NCBI GenBank assembly: GCA_021234155.1
Contig: JAJEKV010000803.1
Coordinates: 1-64,000 of the forward strand
Direction of reading: 5' to 3'
DNA from: Isoetes taiwanensis
Taxonomy: Eukaryota > Streptophyta > Lycopodiopsida > Isoetales > Isoetaceae
Length of the DNA stretch: 64,000 nucleotides
Shown: piece after piece, positions 23,236-34,400 of the stretch
Numbering within the stretch: the stretch's first letter is position 1
How the letters are laid out: every line of letters begins with the position of its first letter
The notes under the pieces: generated by a model
What the model saw: the letters and a program-made list of their open reading frames with translations, nothing else
Databases searched by the model: none
Told to the model about the DNA's origin: nothing
Program-made: the position numbers and the translations under genes

Positions 23236-23310
23236 ATTATCTTGATCAGATTTATTAAACAATGACAAATTATCTTGATCAGATTTATTATCTTGATCAG
23301 ATTTATTAAT
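23236..23310 (+). repeat. Short tandem repeat, TTATCTTGATCAGATTTA unit, three copies
   Basis: The 18-base unit occurs three times, the first separated from the others by about 17 bases. It is followed to about 23520 by sequence rich in CAATTGAATTT and TTGGACATCCCAAAA blocks, each repeated in slightly altered form. Confidence 0.7.
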
Positions 23311-23605
23311 GTGCAATGTACAATTGAATTTACAATGTCTTACAAATTGCAAATGTCTTACAATTCGCAATGTTCAATTGAATTTACCATTGGACATCCC
23401 AAAATTTACAATTGAATTTCAAATGTATATAATCATCATTGAATTTGCAATTGGACATCCCAAAAAACCTGCAAAGATACAAATTGAAAATTGACAACAA
23501 ATTCCAAAACAAATTGAAAGCAATAAATTGAGAACACTTACCATCATGCGCATTAGTTTGATGCACCTTCCCTCTTGCTCTTCAATAGCATATACCTCTT
23601 CTTCC

Positions 23606-23893
23606 TCATTTCATATCTTTTGCCATATTGAATTCTCTTGGGCCGAAAGAGATGTGAGGTCGTCTCACACCATACAACAAGTTTCTCAATCTCCTAGTGC
23701 CGACCTCCCATTCCACTTCTGCATTCTTTTGTGCCACCCTTTCATCTTTCCTTCTTTTCCTAGCTGCCTCCATTAGTTCCCTCTCCTTTCTCTTTCGTGC
23801 TTGCTCAGCCTTTCTATGATCTGCTTTTTGCTTCTTAATTTTTTCAGCCAGCTCTCTCCTAGATCTCTCTTCTTGTACAAACTTTTGATCCAA
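23606..23893 (-). CDS. Coiled-coil, Lys/Arg/Glu-rich hypothetical ORF
   Basis: 95 codons on the minus strand, with an almost uninterrupted charged helix (residues about 8-65, with repeats such as RRELAEKIKKQK and AEQARKRKERELMEAARKR). It ends in a less charged tail. I do not recognise a family. Such helices occur at the C-termini of SANT/trihelix-type and transposon-associated proteins, but I see no DNA-binding domain upstream. It may be a last exon or a gene fragment. The frame is longer than chance for this AT-rich area, but composition alone can extend it. Confidence 0.35.
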   Translation of the reverse strand: MDQKFVQEERSRRELAEKIKKQKADHRKAEQARKRKERELMEAARKRRKDERVAQKNAEVEWEVGTRRLRNLLYGVRRPHISFGPREFNMAKDMK

Positions 23894-24230
23894 CCATCAC
23901 TAGTAAAGGTAATGCTTATTCCCCTAACTCGGGTAAGATTCTATTCCTTTCCGCTATAAAATCCATTTGAGATAAAGCATGCTAAGTTAATGTACAAAAT
24001 CTGAAATATATTAGCTTGATCAGGGTAGAAAAAAGACCTCTTGGAGACACTTGCACTTGGCTTGGACCAGCTCCATCAGTTGCAATTGCAGCAGCATTCA
24101 TTAAAATTTGTAACCCTTGAATCCTGCAAGTAAAAGTCATCAGTAGAATCCATTTGTACCCTTTGGTTATGCTTGCTAGTGATTCAGCACCTACTATGAG
24201 AACAAAAAATTAAAAAGCTGAAAATGATAA

Positions 24231-24764
24231 CTTATATCTTGTCTAGCAGCAAAAATAATCCATTCCCAGTTTTTGAAATCTGGATGCTGCTTCCAAAATG
24301 TCATCAATAATGTTCTCATAGACATGTATGCAAATTGTGGCTGTATAAATCACGCTATTCTAGTCTTTGAGAAGATGCAAGCAAGAGATATAGTATGCTG
24401 GAATACAGTGATACAAAGGTATGCTCAGTATGGAAATGGCAATGATGCCCTGAAAATTTTTAAGGAAGTCCATCAGTTAGGCAGAAATCTGGACTCAGTC
24501 ACTTACCTTTCCTTTTTCATGGCATGCAGTCATGCCTGCATGGTTGATCAAGCCTGGCATTATTTTTATTCCATGAACCTTGGAAGTGGCATCACACCAA
24601 CAATTCAACATTATGTCTGCTTGGCCAATCTTCTTAGTCATGTAGGTCATATAGATGAGATAGGAGATTTTATTATGTCCATGCCAATAGGCGCAAATAT
24701 TGTAATGTGGATGGCTTTTCTCAACATAAGCACCAAGCTCACAAGTACCATCACCTACCGTTGA
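24231..24764 (+). pseudogene. PPR (pentatricopeptide repeat) protein fragment
   Basis: About 177 open codons without an ATG at the start. It reads as the C-terminal part of a plant PLS-type PPR protein: HSQFLKSG, NVLIDMYANCGCINHA, ARDIVCWNTVIQRYAQYGNG, LDSVTYLSFFMACSHACMVDQA, then a partial TPTIQHYVCLANLLSHVGHIDE and the start of the E region (IVMWMAFLN). PPR proteins bind organelle RNA. The N-terminal repeats and the E/DYW domains are missing. The usual KCG, AGL and LLG residues are altered (NCG, ACM, FLN), so this is a decayed fragment. Confidence 0.8.
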
Positions 24765-25427
24765 AGCTTGGTATAACAAGTTTCGTCTTCATATGATATG
24801 AGAAACTATGACTGTGGTTTTTACCTATACTTGCTTTTATGGATGCATCGGATGATGTCATTATAAGAATGTGGCATTTGTAAGGTGCATAAACTTAGAT
24901 GATATTTCGATAGTTTAAGATAATGCTCCGGCTTATAGGCAATCGCCAATGCACATTAGATCACCTAGTTGCATCCATTTTAAAAATGATCATATCTTTG
25001 CTCTCGAAGAAAGCAATGGGCTCCGGGTGCAATGCCAAATTGCTCAAAGACGATATGCGATATGACATGGCATGTTTATGATCTTATGATGGATAGTAAG
25101 TGAATTCGGTTCTTGTGGGCCTCGTGGATTATGGGAGAACCCTCTTGAAATGTGAAAAAGCATGGTTGGCCCCTAGCCATATCAAATTTTCTTCCCTGTG
25201 TTCTTGTGTTCCGAGGTCACCCACCGCTCAGGTAAAAAATTGGGCTCAAAGAAAAAGCAACATGTCGGATTCGCTTTGACAAGCGGATGGGCAAAGGGAA
25301 CACTATATAGCACTTTGTGTTGCCCTCGCGACATTGACTAGGAGTTGAACTCTCGCCACAAAAAGTGGCGTTGACCGCAACACCCAAGCTTGTTTTGCTC
25401 TTTGATATTGCATTCTAATATACAAAA
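24765..25427. other. Intergenic, no gene seen
   Basis: AT-rich, with no frame of note and no recognisable repeat. Confidence 0.5.
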
Positions 25428-25521
25428 CAACCAATTAAACTATTGAAACAGAGTATTAATTCAGGGCGAACTTAACAAATAAGGCAAACTTTAACACAGA
25501 CGTCTAGCTCTGTGTATTCAC
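25428..25521 (+). repeat. 94-bp perfect direct repeat, copy 1
   Basis: Identical to 26200-26293, 772 bases downstream, from CAACCAATTAAAC to TGTGTATTCAC. The next bases (25521-25570) contain a smaller tandem duplication of CTAAGAAATACTAGTGGTTT. Confidence 0.9.
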
Positions 25522-26199
25522 TAAGAAATACTAGTGGTTTGGAAAGCACTAAGAAATACTAGTGGTTTTGGCTTTTAGAGGCATATGGGCCCGGATGCAT
25601 CCGGGACAGAACAATACAAGCATTGGACATGGAGTATAATACCGTAAGGTGGTGTATAGCCAAAATTGTAGATAAAATTGATAGTATGTTGGAAGGCAGC
25701 TTGTAACTTGGTGCACAATAGTGGGATATTGCCAGATGGCAACACATTTGGTGGTTCACATTTGTGGCCTATGGACACTTGGTAATTTTTGTTCCATTAT
25801 TATTACTTGGGTAATTACTATTGAACGTGTGGTTTAAACATGGAATTTTATTGTTGCATGTGGCAACGATATGTTGATATGTTGAGCAGCTGACACATGC
25901 AGGTTGTTGTGGACACATGCAGGTTATTGCAGACCCATGTAAGATACTTTCTCATGGGAAAATGGTAAAGGATATTTGATATACCAAAAACATACCATTT
26001 ATGGTATAGATGTATAGGAGACCTACGAAAATAAAGACATAGAGGGCTTAGTTTTTGAATTTTTTGTCTCTATGCTGGGCAAGCCAAGATCATTTGAGAT
26101 AGGGACAACCTGGCAATTACAATAGTGGAGGACAGGAGAAAATGAATATGCATGGCGTATTCTTGGACAAGGTATTTGAGTTGGCACTTGTTACAATGT

Positions 26200-26293
26200 C
26201 AACCAATTAAACTATTGAAACAGAGTATTAATTCAGGGCGAACTTAACAAATAAGGCAAACTTTAACACAGACGTCTAGCTCTGTGTATTCAC
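26200..26293 (+). repeat. 94-bp perfect direct repeat, copy 2
   Basis: Second copy of 25428-25521. The 678 bases between the copies show no coding potential. The repeat does not start TG or end CA, so it does not look like an LTR. Confidence 0.9.
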
Positions 26294-26509
26294 ATTTCCG
26301 AACTGACATTAAGCTGGACTTCCTACATCTACCTAATGCTGATAAGGGGATAACTGCTGCAGTCCAAACCCTACTCTCAGTCCGACAAAACTATCCATAG
26401 TCATGCTTGCATCCCAGAAATCGAATAATGAAGCAGTAACGAAAATGTGTACTTAGAGCTATGGCACTTAGAAGCGTAAGATGTGTACAAAAATAAAATT
26501 AGAACCTAC

Positions 26510-26704
26510 CTCTAAATACAAAAGGCCATCGAAGTGATCATCATAATCATGTGCTCCCAGAGTACACTCACCATCTTCTTGATCTTCAAGTTGAGCATCT
26601 CTGACTTTGTCGAACGTAGGAGGGATAAAGCCCATCTTCGACGGCAGGGAGGATTAAGTGGCCAAAGTAAACTTACCATCTTCTTGAACTTCACGCGGAT
26701 GCAT
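26510..26704 (-). pseudogene. Tail of the pogo-like transposase with an internal duplication
   Basis: Beyond the stop at 26707-26705 the minus strand stays protein-like. GFIPPTFDKVRDAQLEDQ echoes GFIAPTFSTRI before the stop, and QEDGE echoes QEDGK. The stop may be secondary and the tail a duplicated C-terminal module. Confidence 0.4.
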
Positions 26705-27975
26705 CTACACAATTCTTGTTGAGAAGGTAGGAGCAATAAAACCATCTATAACAGCAGGATTGAGTGGCCAAATTCCAGTAGCCTTAAACCCTGCTCTAAT
26801 CTTCTCAGGTGTGAGGCTCGTGGCCAATGCCTTAGAAATCAAACCTGTAAAAGAAAAAAAGGCAACTTGAAAATGCAATATCTGATACTATGTTACAGCA
26901 GCATTGTATAGTACCTGCCAGTTGTGCCTTATTTGGTTCCACAGTTTCCGTGTCTTCCTTGTCATTCATATACTCGGCTCTTTGTCTCCTAAAATATTGC
27001 TTAAATGGTCCAAAGATAGCCACATCAAGTGGTTGCAACTTGTGAGAAGTATGGGGAGGTAGAATAACTAGGTGAATCCCCAACGACCTGGCTAGAATCA
27101 CTACCTCATCATTTACATGGCTGCCATGGCCATCTAAAATAATGAGATGGGGGTTGTTTTCATCAACCCCTCCAGGCACATTAGGCTTAAAATGCTCTCT
27201 CAGCCAAGCCATGAACAACTCTGTAGTCATCCATGCCTCCGGCTGAACTGACATACCAGCCCCAACCTCACAATTGACAATATGATTAGCCCTAAGTCTA
27301 ATGCCTTTGAAGATGTAGTAGCTAGGAATAGCATTACGAGGGCATTGCGGCGGTTAAAGCAGGTCACCCATTCGCGATTCATCACTATCTCATGGATAGC
27401 TCTACTTCCTTCTTCGCAATAACCCTCAAACCACTAATCTTCCACCGCTTGAATTCGGTTTCGTCTGCGTTCCAAATATGGCTTGGCTCAAAATTGAAAT
27501 GGCTATAAACTTCTTCCAATGTTTGTGTAGAAGGGCCAGCCCCGGTTTTGTCCGGATTCATGTTTCGTGCTCTTGACATCAAAGTTTCAGTTGATCTTAA
27601 TGCAACATCAAAGGATGCCTTTTCTTGAATAATTTCCACCACTTATCTCCCGGTTGTCCATCCACCCACAATGTACCTTTTACCTTCACACATTTTGCGG
27701 CCAAATTTTAAATTGATCTAAAGTAACACCCAAGCTTCTTTGCTACTCTATCTAATGCCCATTTTTTCAGCTCTTGTTCCCCGTTCCTTAGTCAAACACC
27801 TGGGTTCATGGCCGCCTTCTTGTTATAGATGCCCCTCATCCAATTTCGTTATACTAGAAGCTGGTATGTCAAAAATTCTCGAAGCTTCTCTTATTGTTGA
27901 GATCTCTTTGCAATCTAGCATGCGGAGAGCCTCATTCATGCTCTCATAGACCATCCTCCCCTTCCTTCTTTCATG
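26705..27975 (-). pseudogene. Pogo/Tigger-like DDE transposase, broken
   Basis: Cut-and-paste DNA transposase of the DDE_1 group. On the minus strand: a helix-turn-helix of psq type (MVYESMNEALRMLD, ISTIREASRIF; about 27954-27850), then a CENPB-like second DNA-binding part (WWKLFKKRHP, about 27640). The catalytic core follows, with NADETEF (first Asp 27465-27463), ILDGHGSH (second Asp 27134-27132) and LPPHTSHKLQPLDVAIFGPFK (third Asp 27026-27024). A 70-base GT-AG intron (26914-26845) separates the last exon (GFKATGIWPLNPAVI, stop 26707-26705). Frameshifts near 27410 and 27310 and several stops upstream disable it. No terminal inverted repeats were identified. Confidence 0.85.
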
Positions 27976-27999
27976 GAGCAAGTCTTTGGGGCAGGGGGC

Positions 28000-28431
28000 A
28001 TTGGATTGGTTTTGTGCAAATTCTTTTCCTAGATTTTTGATGCGAGGAAAGGCTCTTTTTCCTTGGAATTTGGATTTGTTGCTGCGAGAGCGTTGACAGC
28101 ATTAGTATCCAAGTTAGATCGCGTGATAGGCATGATCAACGACTGATCTGTCAAAAGCAAGGATATTACTTGTCAGTAACAAGATAAACTCACAAAAATA
28201 AACTCACAAGAACTACCAAGGATATATAGAACAAGCGGATTGCATATAATTGTATATAACATGTATATAGTACGGTGTAACTTACTTTGAATTCGTCGGT
28301 TCTGAAACCTAGTTCTCTAGTAGCATGATCCAATACTAAAATCTCTAGATTCTGGTGGCCACCATTCAGAAACCATGTTGTTGCAACGACATCCCCATCA
28401 CTTCACGACCTGCCAACGACAAATCAAATGC
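28000..28431. other. Upstream flank of the transposase, no gene seen
   Basis: The minus strand directly upstream of the transposase HTH reads as low-complexity basic sequence. The element boundary could not be placed. Confidence 0.4.
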
Positions 28432-28560
28432 ACAAGTAGAGTCTCCACAAAGTGAGTTCCTGTGCTGCCTTTGCAGAATAAAGCAGCAGTCAACATAAGG
28501 CCAATATTTAACTAAGGGTCAGTTTATTCTTATTAAGGAAAGACACCTCCATTTGCCATT
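28432..28560 (+). repeat. Dispersed direct repeat, copy 1
   Basis: About 125 bases, similar at roughly 85-90% by eye to 30405-30535. Shared blocks include GTGCTGCCTTTGCA, AATAAAGCAGCAGTCA and GACACCTCCATTTGC. Confidence 0.75.
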
Positions 28561-29580
28561 GTAAAACCTCAGCAATGATTTTCTTAAAATGCTCAATTTG
28601 ATATTTATTAATAGCTGCCTTAACTTGGCAAATAGAGAAGACATTTCATATGCAACATTTCATAGGAATTCCATGCCAACTGGTTTAGAACAAGGATACA
28701 AATAGTAATTATCAAAAAGAAATTCAAGTTCACGAGCAAAATTGTTGTGTCTACAGGACTAATGCAAATGATCAGAAAAAAGCCTGAGCATGCAAACAGA
28801 GGCATAAATGTCTAGTGGTCAACTTCCAAGTCCAAAGAAAGGGCCATACCTAGTGCCTAGATATGTCATAAATATGGCAAAACAAATGAATTTAGAGGTC
28901 AATGCATAATGGTTACCAACAATTTATAGGTCAGTGATGTTCAGGAAAATCACTATCCATTAAATGCTAAAATTATATGCCAGAAAATCTATTTGATCGA
29001 GTTAGTTTCAGAGGCACGGTATATTTAATTGGCTGTGCAAAACCTTGGGCTCAGTAGTTATCTTTTAACCTATGCCAAAATAAAGGCATATGTTACAGTT
29101 TAAGAAAAAAGCTTAAATCTGAGAAGACATAATCTTGTGCCATAATTCTAAGCCAGATAACTATGGCAAACAAACTTATGGTAATGAACTTATGGTAAAA
29201 CCATTTCCATGAGTGAGTTTTCCAAAAATATTAGACCAAAGTTGCTGACCCTAGATCAAAGTAATATAAGCAATAAAAGGAAGGTCGGAAGTCCATTGAG
29301 CACCAATAATCAAAACCAAATAGAGACTTAATGTTTCTTGTGACTTGGATTGGGCCACTGCTACCTGCTTGTCCATTCAAAATAGTGATCAATGGAAGTC
29401 CATCCATCACATATTCGTGGTAGTTAGAAAGTAACAGGGAATAATTTTCGGCCTATTGTGGGGGCATACCTCTGCTGAAAATTGCTTCTAATATAAAAAT
29501 TCAAATTGTTCCATATCTGTTTTTCCAAATCCACTACATTTTATAAATGTTGGCATGATGTGGATGGAAAACTGGATCTC
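28561..29580. other. Intergenic, no gene seen
   Basis: AT-rich sequence with only short chance frames on either strand. Confidence 0.5.
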
Positions 29581-29587
29581 TGGGCTT

Positions 29588-29650
29588 AGGAACTTTTGCT
29601 CTTATTGCGCTTAGGAACACATTGCTCTTATTGCGCTTAGGAACACCTAG
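29588..29650 (+). repeat. Short tandem duplication (TTGCTCTTATTGCGCTTAGG)
   Basis: A unit of about 31 bases containing this block occurs twice in direct succession. Confidence 0.7.
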
Positions 29651-30007
29651 GCCTGCTGGTGGTCTGATTGAGAAACTGGACAACAGACATTGATGGTAGA
29701 ATTTGAAGATGCATATATCTTGCAATTGCAAAATAATCCATAATCATTGCTAAACCAGAAGTCTACTTTGTGGCAGTAATCATCTGCAGCAGCACTTGTG
29801 CAGTTGCAGACTGCATTGATGGCTTAAGCCTCACAGAAGCACTCATCCAGAGTGGGAGTAGTATTAGCATGCAGCGTAGCGGGCGTGGCGAAGAGCATTG
29901 CCATGCCTATGCCAATTGCCACTATCATCACTGTTTTTTTCCATATTTGTTTGCTTTGGATGTCTGATACACACCACCTTCTGGCCTTTTTATTTATTCA
30001 TGAACTG

Positions 30008-30125
30008 GAGTGTTGATTTTCAAACGTGCACCGACTTAAAGTGCTCCCTATATTTCAACACTATCTCTTACCTTATCTGGGGGTGTTGATTTTCAAACGT
30101 GCACCAACGTAAAGTGCTCCCAGGT
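30008..30125 (+). repeat. Direct duplication of a 40-bp block
   Basis: TGTTGATTTTCAAACGTGCA plus CC.AC.TAAAGTGCTCCC occurs at 30011 and again at 30084 (period 73) with two mismatches. Confidence 0.75.
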
Positions 30126-30404
30126 CTATAATGCTACAGAGAATGATGAGAAATTTAAAGCTTAGCATCCTGTAGTATATTTATGATACGAAACCCATCT
30201 CATTCAAGAGACAACATAACCTGCTGTACATGTTTTCTGCAGAGAGTTCATGTTTTCAGGCTTGTGGCAAGGCCATCCAATGTCTTCTATATCTGTGGTT
30301 TGAGGCCAATAGCATAGTCAAAAACCAGACTAGATCTCACATCTTATCCCAGATTATGCTGACGCGTTGACCTAGCCTAACATTATCATATCATTACTTG
30401 TGTC

Positions 30405-30535
30405 TGCAGTGAGTTCATGTGCTGCCTTTGCACAATAAAGCAGCAGTCAGCATAAGGCCAATTTTTAACAAGGGGCCAGTCTATTCTTATCAGGAAAAGA
30501 CACAGGAAAAGACACCTCCATTTGCTACTGTACAA
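30405..30535 (+). repeat. Dispersed direct repeat, copy 2
   Basis: Partner of 28432-28560. It carries a small internal duplication of AGGAAAAGACAC that the first copy lacks. Confidence 0.75.
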
Positions 30536-30667
30536 CCTCATAATTGTGTCACCACGGTGCCTTAAATTAATGGTTTACCAAATTTCAAAATTTTAATGGC
30601 TGGGGCTTGATTTGTTGGAGCCCTTGAGCTCCTATGCTGCTCAGTAATGAGGATCACCAGAACATAA

Positions 30668-30900
30668 TTGCAATTAATCCTACTACTAATCAATGCAATT
30701 AATCCTACTACTAATCAATGCAATCAATCCTACTACTAATCCTACTACAATGCACTACTAATCAATGCAATTAATCCTACTACTAAACATAATTCTATCA
30801 TATCATACTAGCCCTGCAACAGAATACTATCATACTACGAATCTATCATATCATACTACGAATCCTATCATACTAGCCCTGCAACAGAATTCGATCCTAC
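30668..30900 (+). repeat. Minisatellite, CAATTAATCCTACTACTAAT-type units
   Basis: Units of about 25 bases (ATGCAATTAATCCTACTACT and variants) are repeated at least four times. They are followed by TATCATATCATACTACGAAT units. There are no open frames. Confidence 0.8.
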
Positions 30901-30918
30901 TAATAAACATAATTTGAT

Positions 30919-30977
30919 CCTTAAAGAGACAATACACATTTAAAGAGACAATAAACATTTAAAGAGACAATAAACAT
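30919..30977 (+). repeat. 19-bp tandem repeat, three copies
   Basis: TTAAAGAGACAATAAACAT repeated three times; the first copy has one substitution (ACACAT). Confidence 0.85.
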
Positions 30978-31301
30978 TTGTTACAGTCTAAAGAACAGCT
31001 AAATTTCACAAATAACATTGAAATATGTGCTTAGAACAAATTTTAAGAAAACTGTTATATGCCTACCTCAAGAATTTCATGTTGTTAGACATTCTTGGAA
31101 AATCTCAGCTTCCATTTGCAAGACTCCTTGCAAGACTTTACAAGAATCTGATACTTCCATTCAAGACTTCATACTTCCAAGACTCCTTGTGAAACTCCAG
31201 CCTTCTCTGGTCCTTCGCCGGAACCTTACTTCGATTGTTGCTGAGCCTTGGAAAATTGCTTACGAAACACTTCCCCCCTTTTCCGAATTCGTTCTGTGGC
31301 C

Positions 31302-31362
31302 TTTTCCACGTCCGCCACAAAATATTGCCACGTCCGCCAAAAAAAAGTGCCAGGTCCGCCAA
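31302..31362 (+). repeat. GCCACGTCCGCCA repeat, three copies
   Basis: CCACGTCCGCCA at 31306-31317, then GCCACGTCCGCCA at 31327-31339 and GCCAGGTCCGCCA at 31349-31361, period about 22. It lies within an open frame (31018-31419, plus strand) that I cannot assign to any family. Confidence 0.65.
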
Positions 31363-31439
31363 TGGTTCCGCAGCCCTGAATGGCGACCCTCCCCTATACC
31401 CATTCTGCAAGCATCCTAGCAGTTGTTTCTCTGTATGTT

Positions 31440-34400
31440 CAGTGTGGTTGTAGGCATGCTCACAAAAATCTACAAATGTGAAAGGCAGGCTATGGTGAGA
31501 AAGTAATTAGTGAGGATCTGAAGCTATGTTGATACTATAATACTATACCAACAACTCCTATTGTCAAGCAAGCAAGCTGCAAGGATACTTCCCTCTACTT
31601 GGATAACGCACTGATTAAATGGAGGGGGCATGGGCTCTCTGGTCATTATACACACTGAAATGTGCGTTTCTCAGGCATGGCAAGGTTCAAGCTGAACTGA
31701 AGCATAAGGCTGTGTGCCACAAGGCTACATATATTAGGATTGAAAGGCAACCTATCTATAAATTCCAAATATTCGCAGTGAGAACCAGAGAAAAAAACAC
31801 AATATCTTGCCAGGATTCACAGTGGGCATGTTTAAGAAATGAGATCAGTCCATACAGCTGCAAGATTTTAAGGACGATTGAAACCTGGGCCATTTTGTGT
31901 CAGGGATCCACTCCAGAGCCACACCATTTGACCCAAAGAGCCAGCCATGTCCACAGAACCCAATAGTATCCAAAGGGAAGTAAGAGCGCCACTATCACCA
32001 GCCTTGCCGCTACCATGCTTCAGCAGATCAGAACGAGTTAAGGTTTACCAATGCAATAGTGATGAACAAATTTTGGGAACGAAATTTCGTTAAAGGCAAC
32101 AATAAAGGACCCATTAACAAAGCCGTTGTTTTTCCTTCCTCTTGCTCAATCTTTTGCACTGATTTGCTCGTTTTTGCTTCAGATAATGATCTTTTCCCCT
32201 TTGCTCTACTCTTCTGAGATGCAGAGTTCTGTGTTGGCACCGATTTAAGAGCTCTGTGCAAGAGCTTCATAAATTTGGCTTCTTATTTCTCCATTTCTAA
32301 ATCTACTCCGTCAAAGCTTAACCCCTTGCAATATTGATCCAGGTATCTACCATGCTAGCGCATTCTGCACCAGGTCGAAAACTCTCTCAGCTAAAGTTAC
32401 CATGGCTTATAAAGCAGAGGACAAAACCAGGCATCTGTGACCCAAGAGAGCCATCGCTGGAGGAAATGAAGAGCATCTGACTGCTCATTTTTTCTTCTTC
32501 ATTCTCTGCTGCAGACCACCATAGCCAGTTCCGACAACATTCCGCGCTAAACCTACACTCAGTTATCGCCATTTTTGCACCGGAATATGCCAAAGCTTCA
32601 GGCCCTGCGCTTCTAAGGAAGCTCTTTTGCCTGCCTCCTATTTCTCTGCATTTTTTCTATCCACCGCCATAGCCACTGCCGACCGCCATAGTTTACCATT
32701 AGTGGACGGAGTGGATCATTCCCAAGAAAAACGTGGCAAAACAACATGAAAATGGATGGAGGCGCAGAAAAAATGTTCGTGGAACAAAAACAAAGGAAAA
32801 TGACAAACTGAATGATTACTAACAAACATATACGCATTTTATTTTTATTGCTCACTCCTTATTGTTTTTTTTGGTTCATTGGATTTAGGCATATTCTTAG
32901 AAATATGCCAGATCTAGGGTCCATAGATATACACCTCATACCCCCGTATACTAGAGCGCTCCCCTGTGTATGTATATACATGCAAAAATACACATAGGAC
33001 TGGCAAATACAAGGCCACCAACCATTGCAAAGCCAAGCAAAATGTTCCTGCAGAGAAGCTGGCGTCCGCTTCTGGACCTCTCCAGAACCTTCTAACCACC
33101 CAATTCGACCGAGCATGCACAGCTTCTAAAGCTATGAAAACACAGCTTCGAAACACAGCTTCTAAAGCTTTGAAAATAGAAGTGCATGAGAGAAGGCTTC
33201 AAACTTTCGGATTCAAACTTCCGGATTGAAACAGAAGGCTTCAAACTTCTGGATTCATAGCCTAGCTTGACAAAGAAGGCCGAACAAGAAGCTTCAGCAG
33301 GGAGATGTCTACACAAAAAAAGTACAAAGGCATCAGCGCCATAGCCTATGTGCCAAAACCGTTCAAAAAATTGTCACTGAATCTGCCCTCCGCAGATCTT
33401 CACCCGGTTCGCAAGCATCACCTCCAGTGGCCACATGGCCATAGCATACCAGGAAGGCAAGTCTGCACTCAGATCTGGCCGCCCCGCCATCCTCGGCCGT
33501 CCTTACACAGAGCAAAATCTTCTAATTCTAACCATTAGAAAAAAATATACAATATTCAGCCCCATCCCCCTTTTCCCGCCAAACCACTGCCAAAATCATA
33601 GTAAAAGATGATTTGGCAACCTTATCGTTTCAACTTTAGGCCATGCAAAACTTATTTTAGGGACTGCTAAAAATTAAGAGGCTATGTCTATTTTCTAAGT
33701 TTTGAAACATTTAACACCAATGATAGGTTGAGTTACACAAAAGTTTCGAAGGCTAACTATATAGGAGGGAATCTCCAAGTGGTGTTAGACAACAAGCTCC
33801 ATATATAACTTAGCACATGGACATGGGATGTAACAATCTATTTGTGCAGCATAGAACACATCAAAGAAGATCACATAGCTCCACGTGATACCAAGTGAGC
33901 TAATATGGTGTTCGAATGCATCAAATGATAAGAGGAGTTTCCATTTTATACTTGGAATGCCATATTCGAGCACAAAGCTCTATAATCCATTGCCCATGGT
34001 ACACAGGGGCCTTTACAATTTGCATCAAATCATATGTGTATGCATTTGCTTCAATTTGGTGTAAACTTCAATCTCTATTTCGCTTAGCTGCACAAGCTTT
34101 GTACACTGATTATGTAATTCCTTCAAACTACTAAGGTTATAAAGGAATGTAAATCCAATCTTTAGGATTAATGCTCGAACCACCCAACTGGGCTCTTGCA
34201 GGAAATCATTATCTTGCTTTCTACAACAATCTGCAAAAAATAGCTATGTTGCATATGTATCCAAGGTTTTAATTGCAAGCAATAGGAATTAAGGAAAGAG
34301 GCCAACTATGGTTGGCTAAAATGCCCATGTAATGTAATTTTACTATTACACGCAGCTTCAGACCACATCTCCACCATCTAAATCTTATACAAGCCACATA

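Noticed and set aside
23606-24300. Possible Myb/SANT-like (Harbinger-associated) gene on the minus strand
   Set aside because: The only support was a HPDFKNWEW-like reading at 24300-24250, which is the exact antisense of the convincing PPR start HSQFLKSG. Only the coiled-coil frame was kept, with low confidence.
25335-25390. tRNA- or SINE-like B-box (GAGTTCAACTCC on the minus strand)
   Set aside because: No A-box, no acceptor stem and no cloverleaf could be drawn.
30668-30977. CRISPR-like alternation of repeats and spacers
   Set aside because: The units are tandem and imperfect with no regular spacers, and the genome is a plant's.
31018-31419. 133-codon open frame as a host gene
   Set aside because: Ser/Pro/Lys-rich composition, an imperfect repeat inside it, an overlapping open antisense frame and no recognisable domain. 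Not convincing without transcripts.
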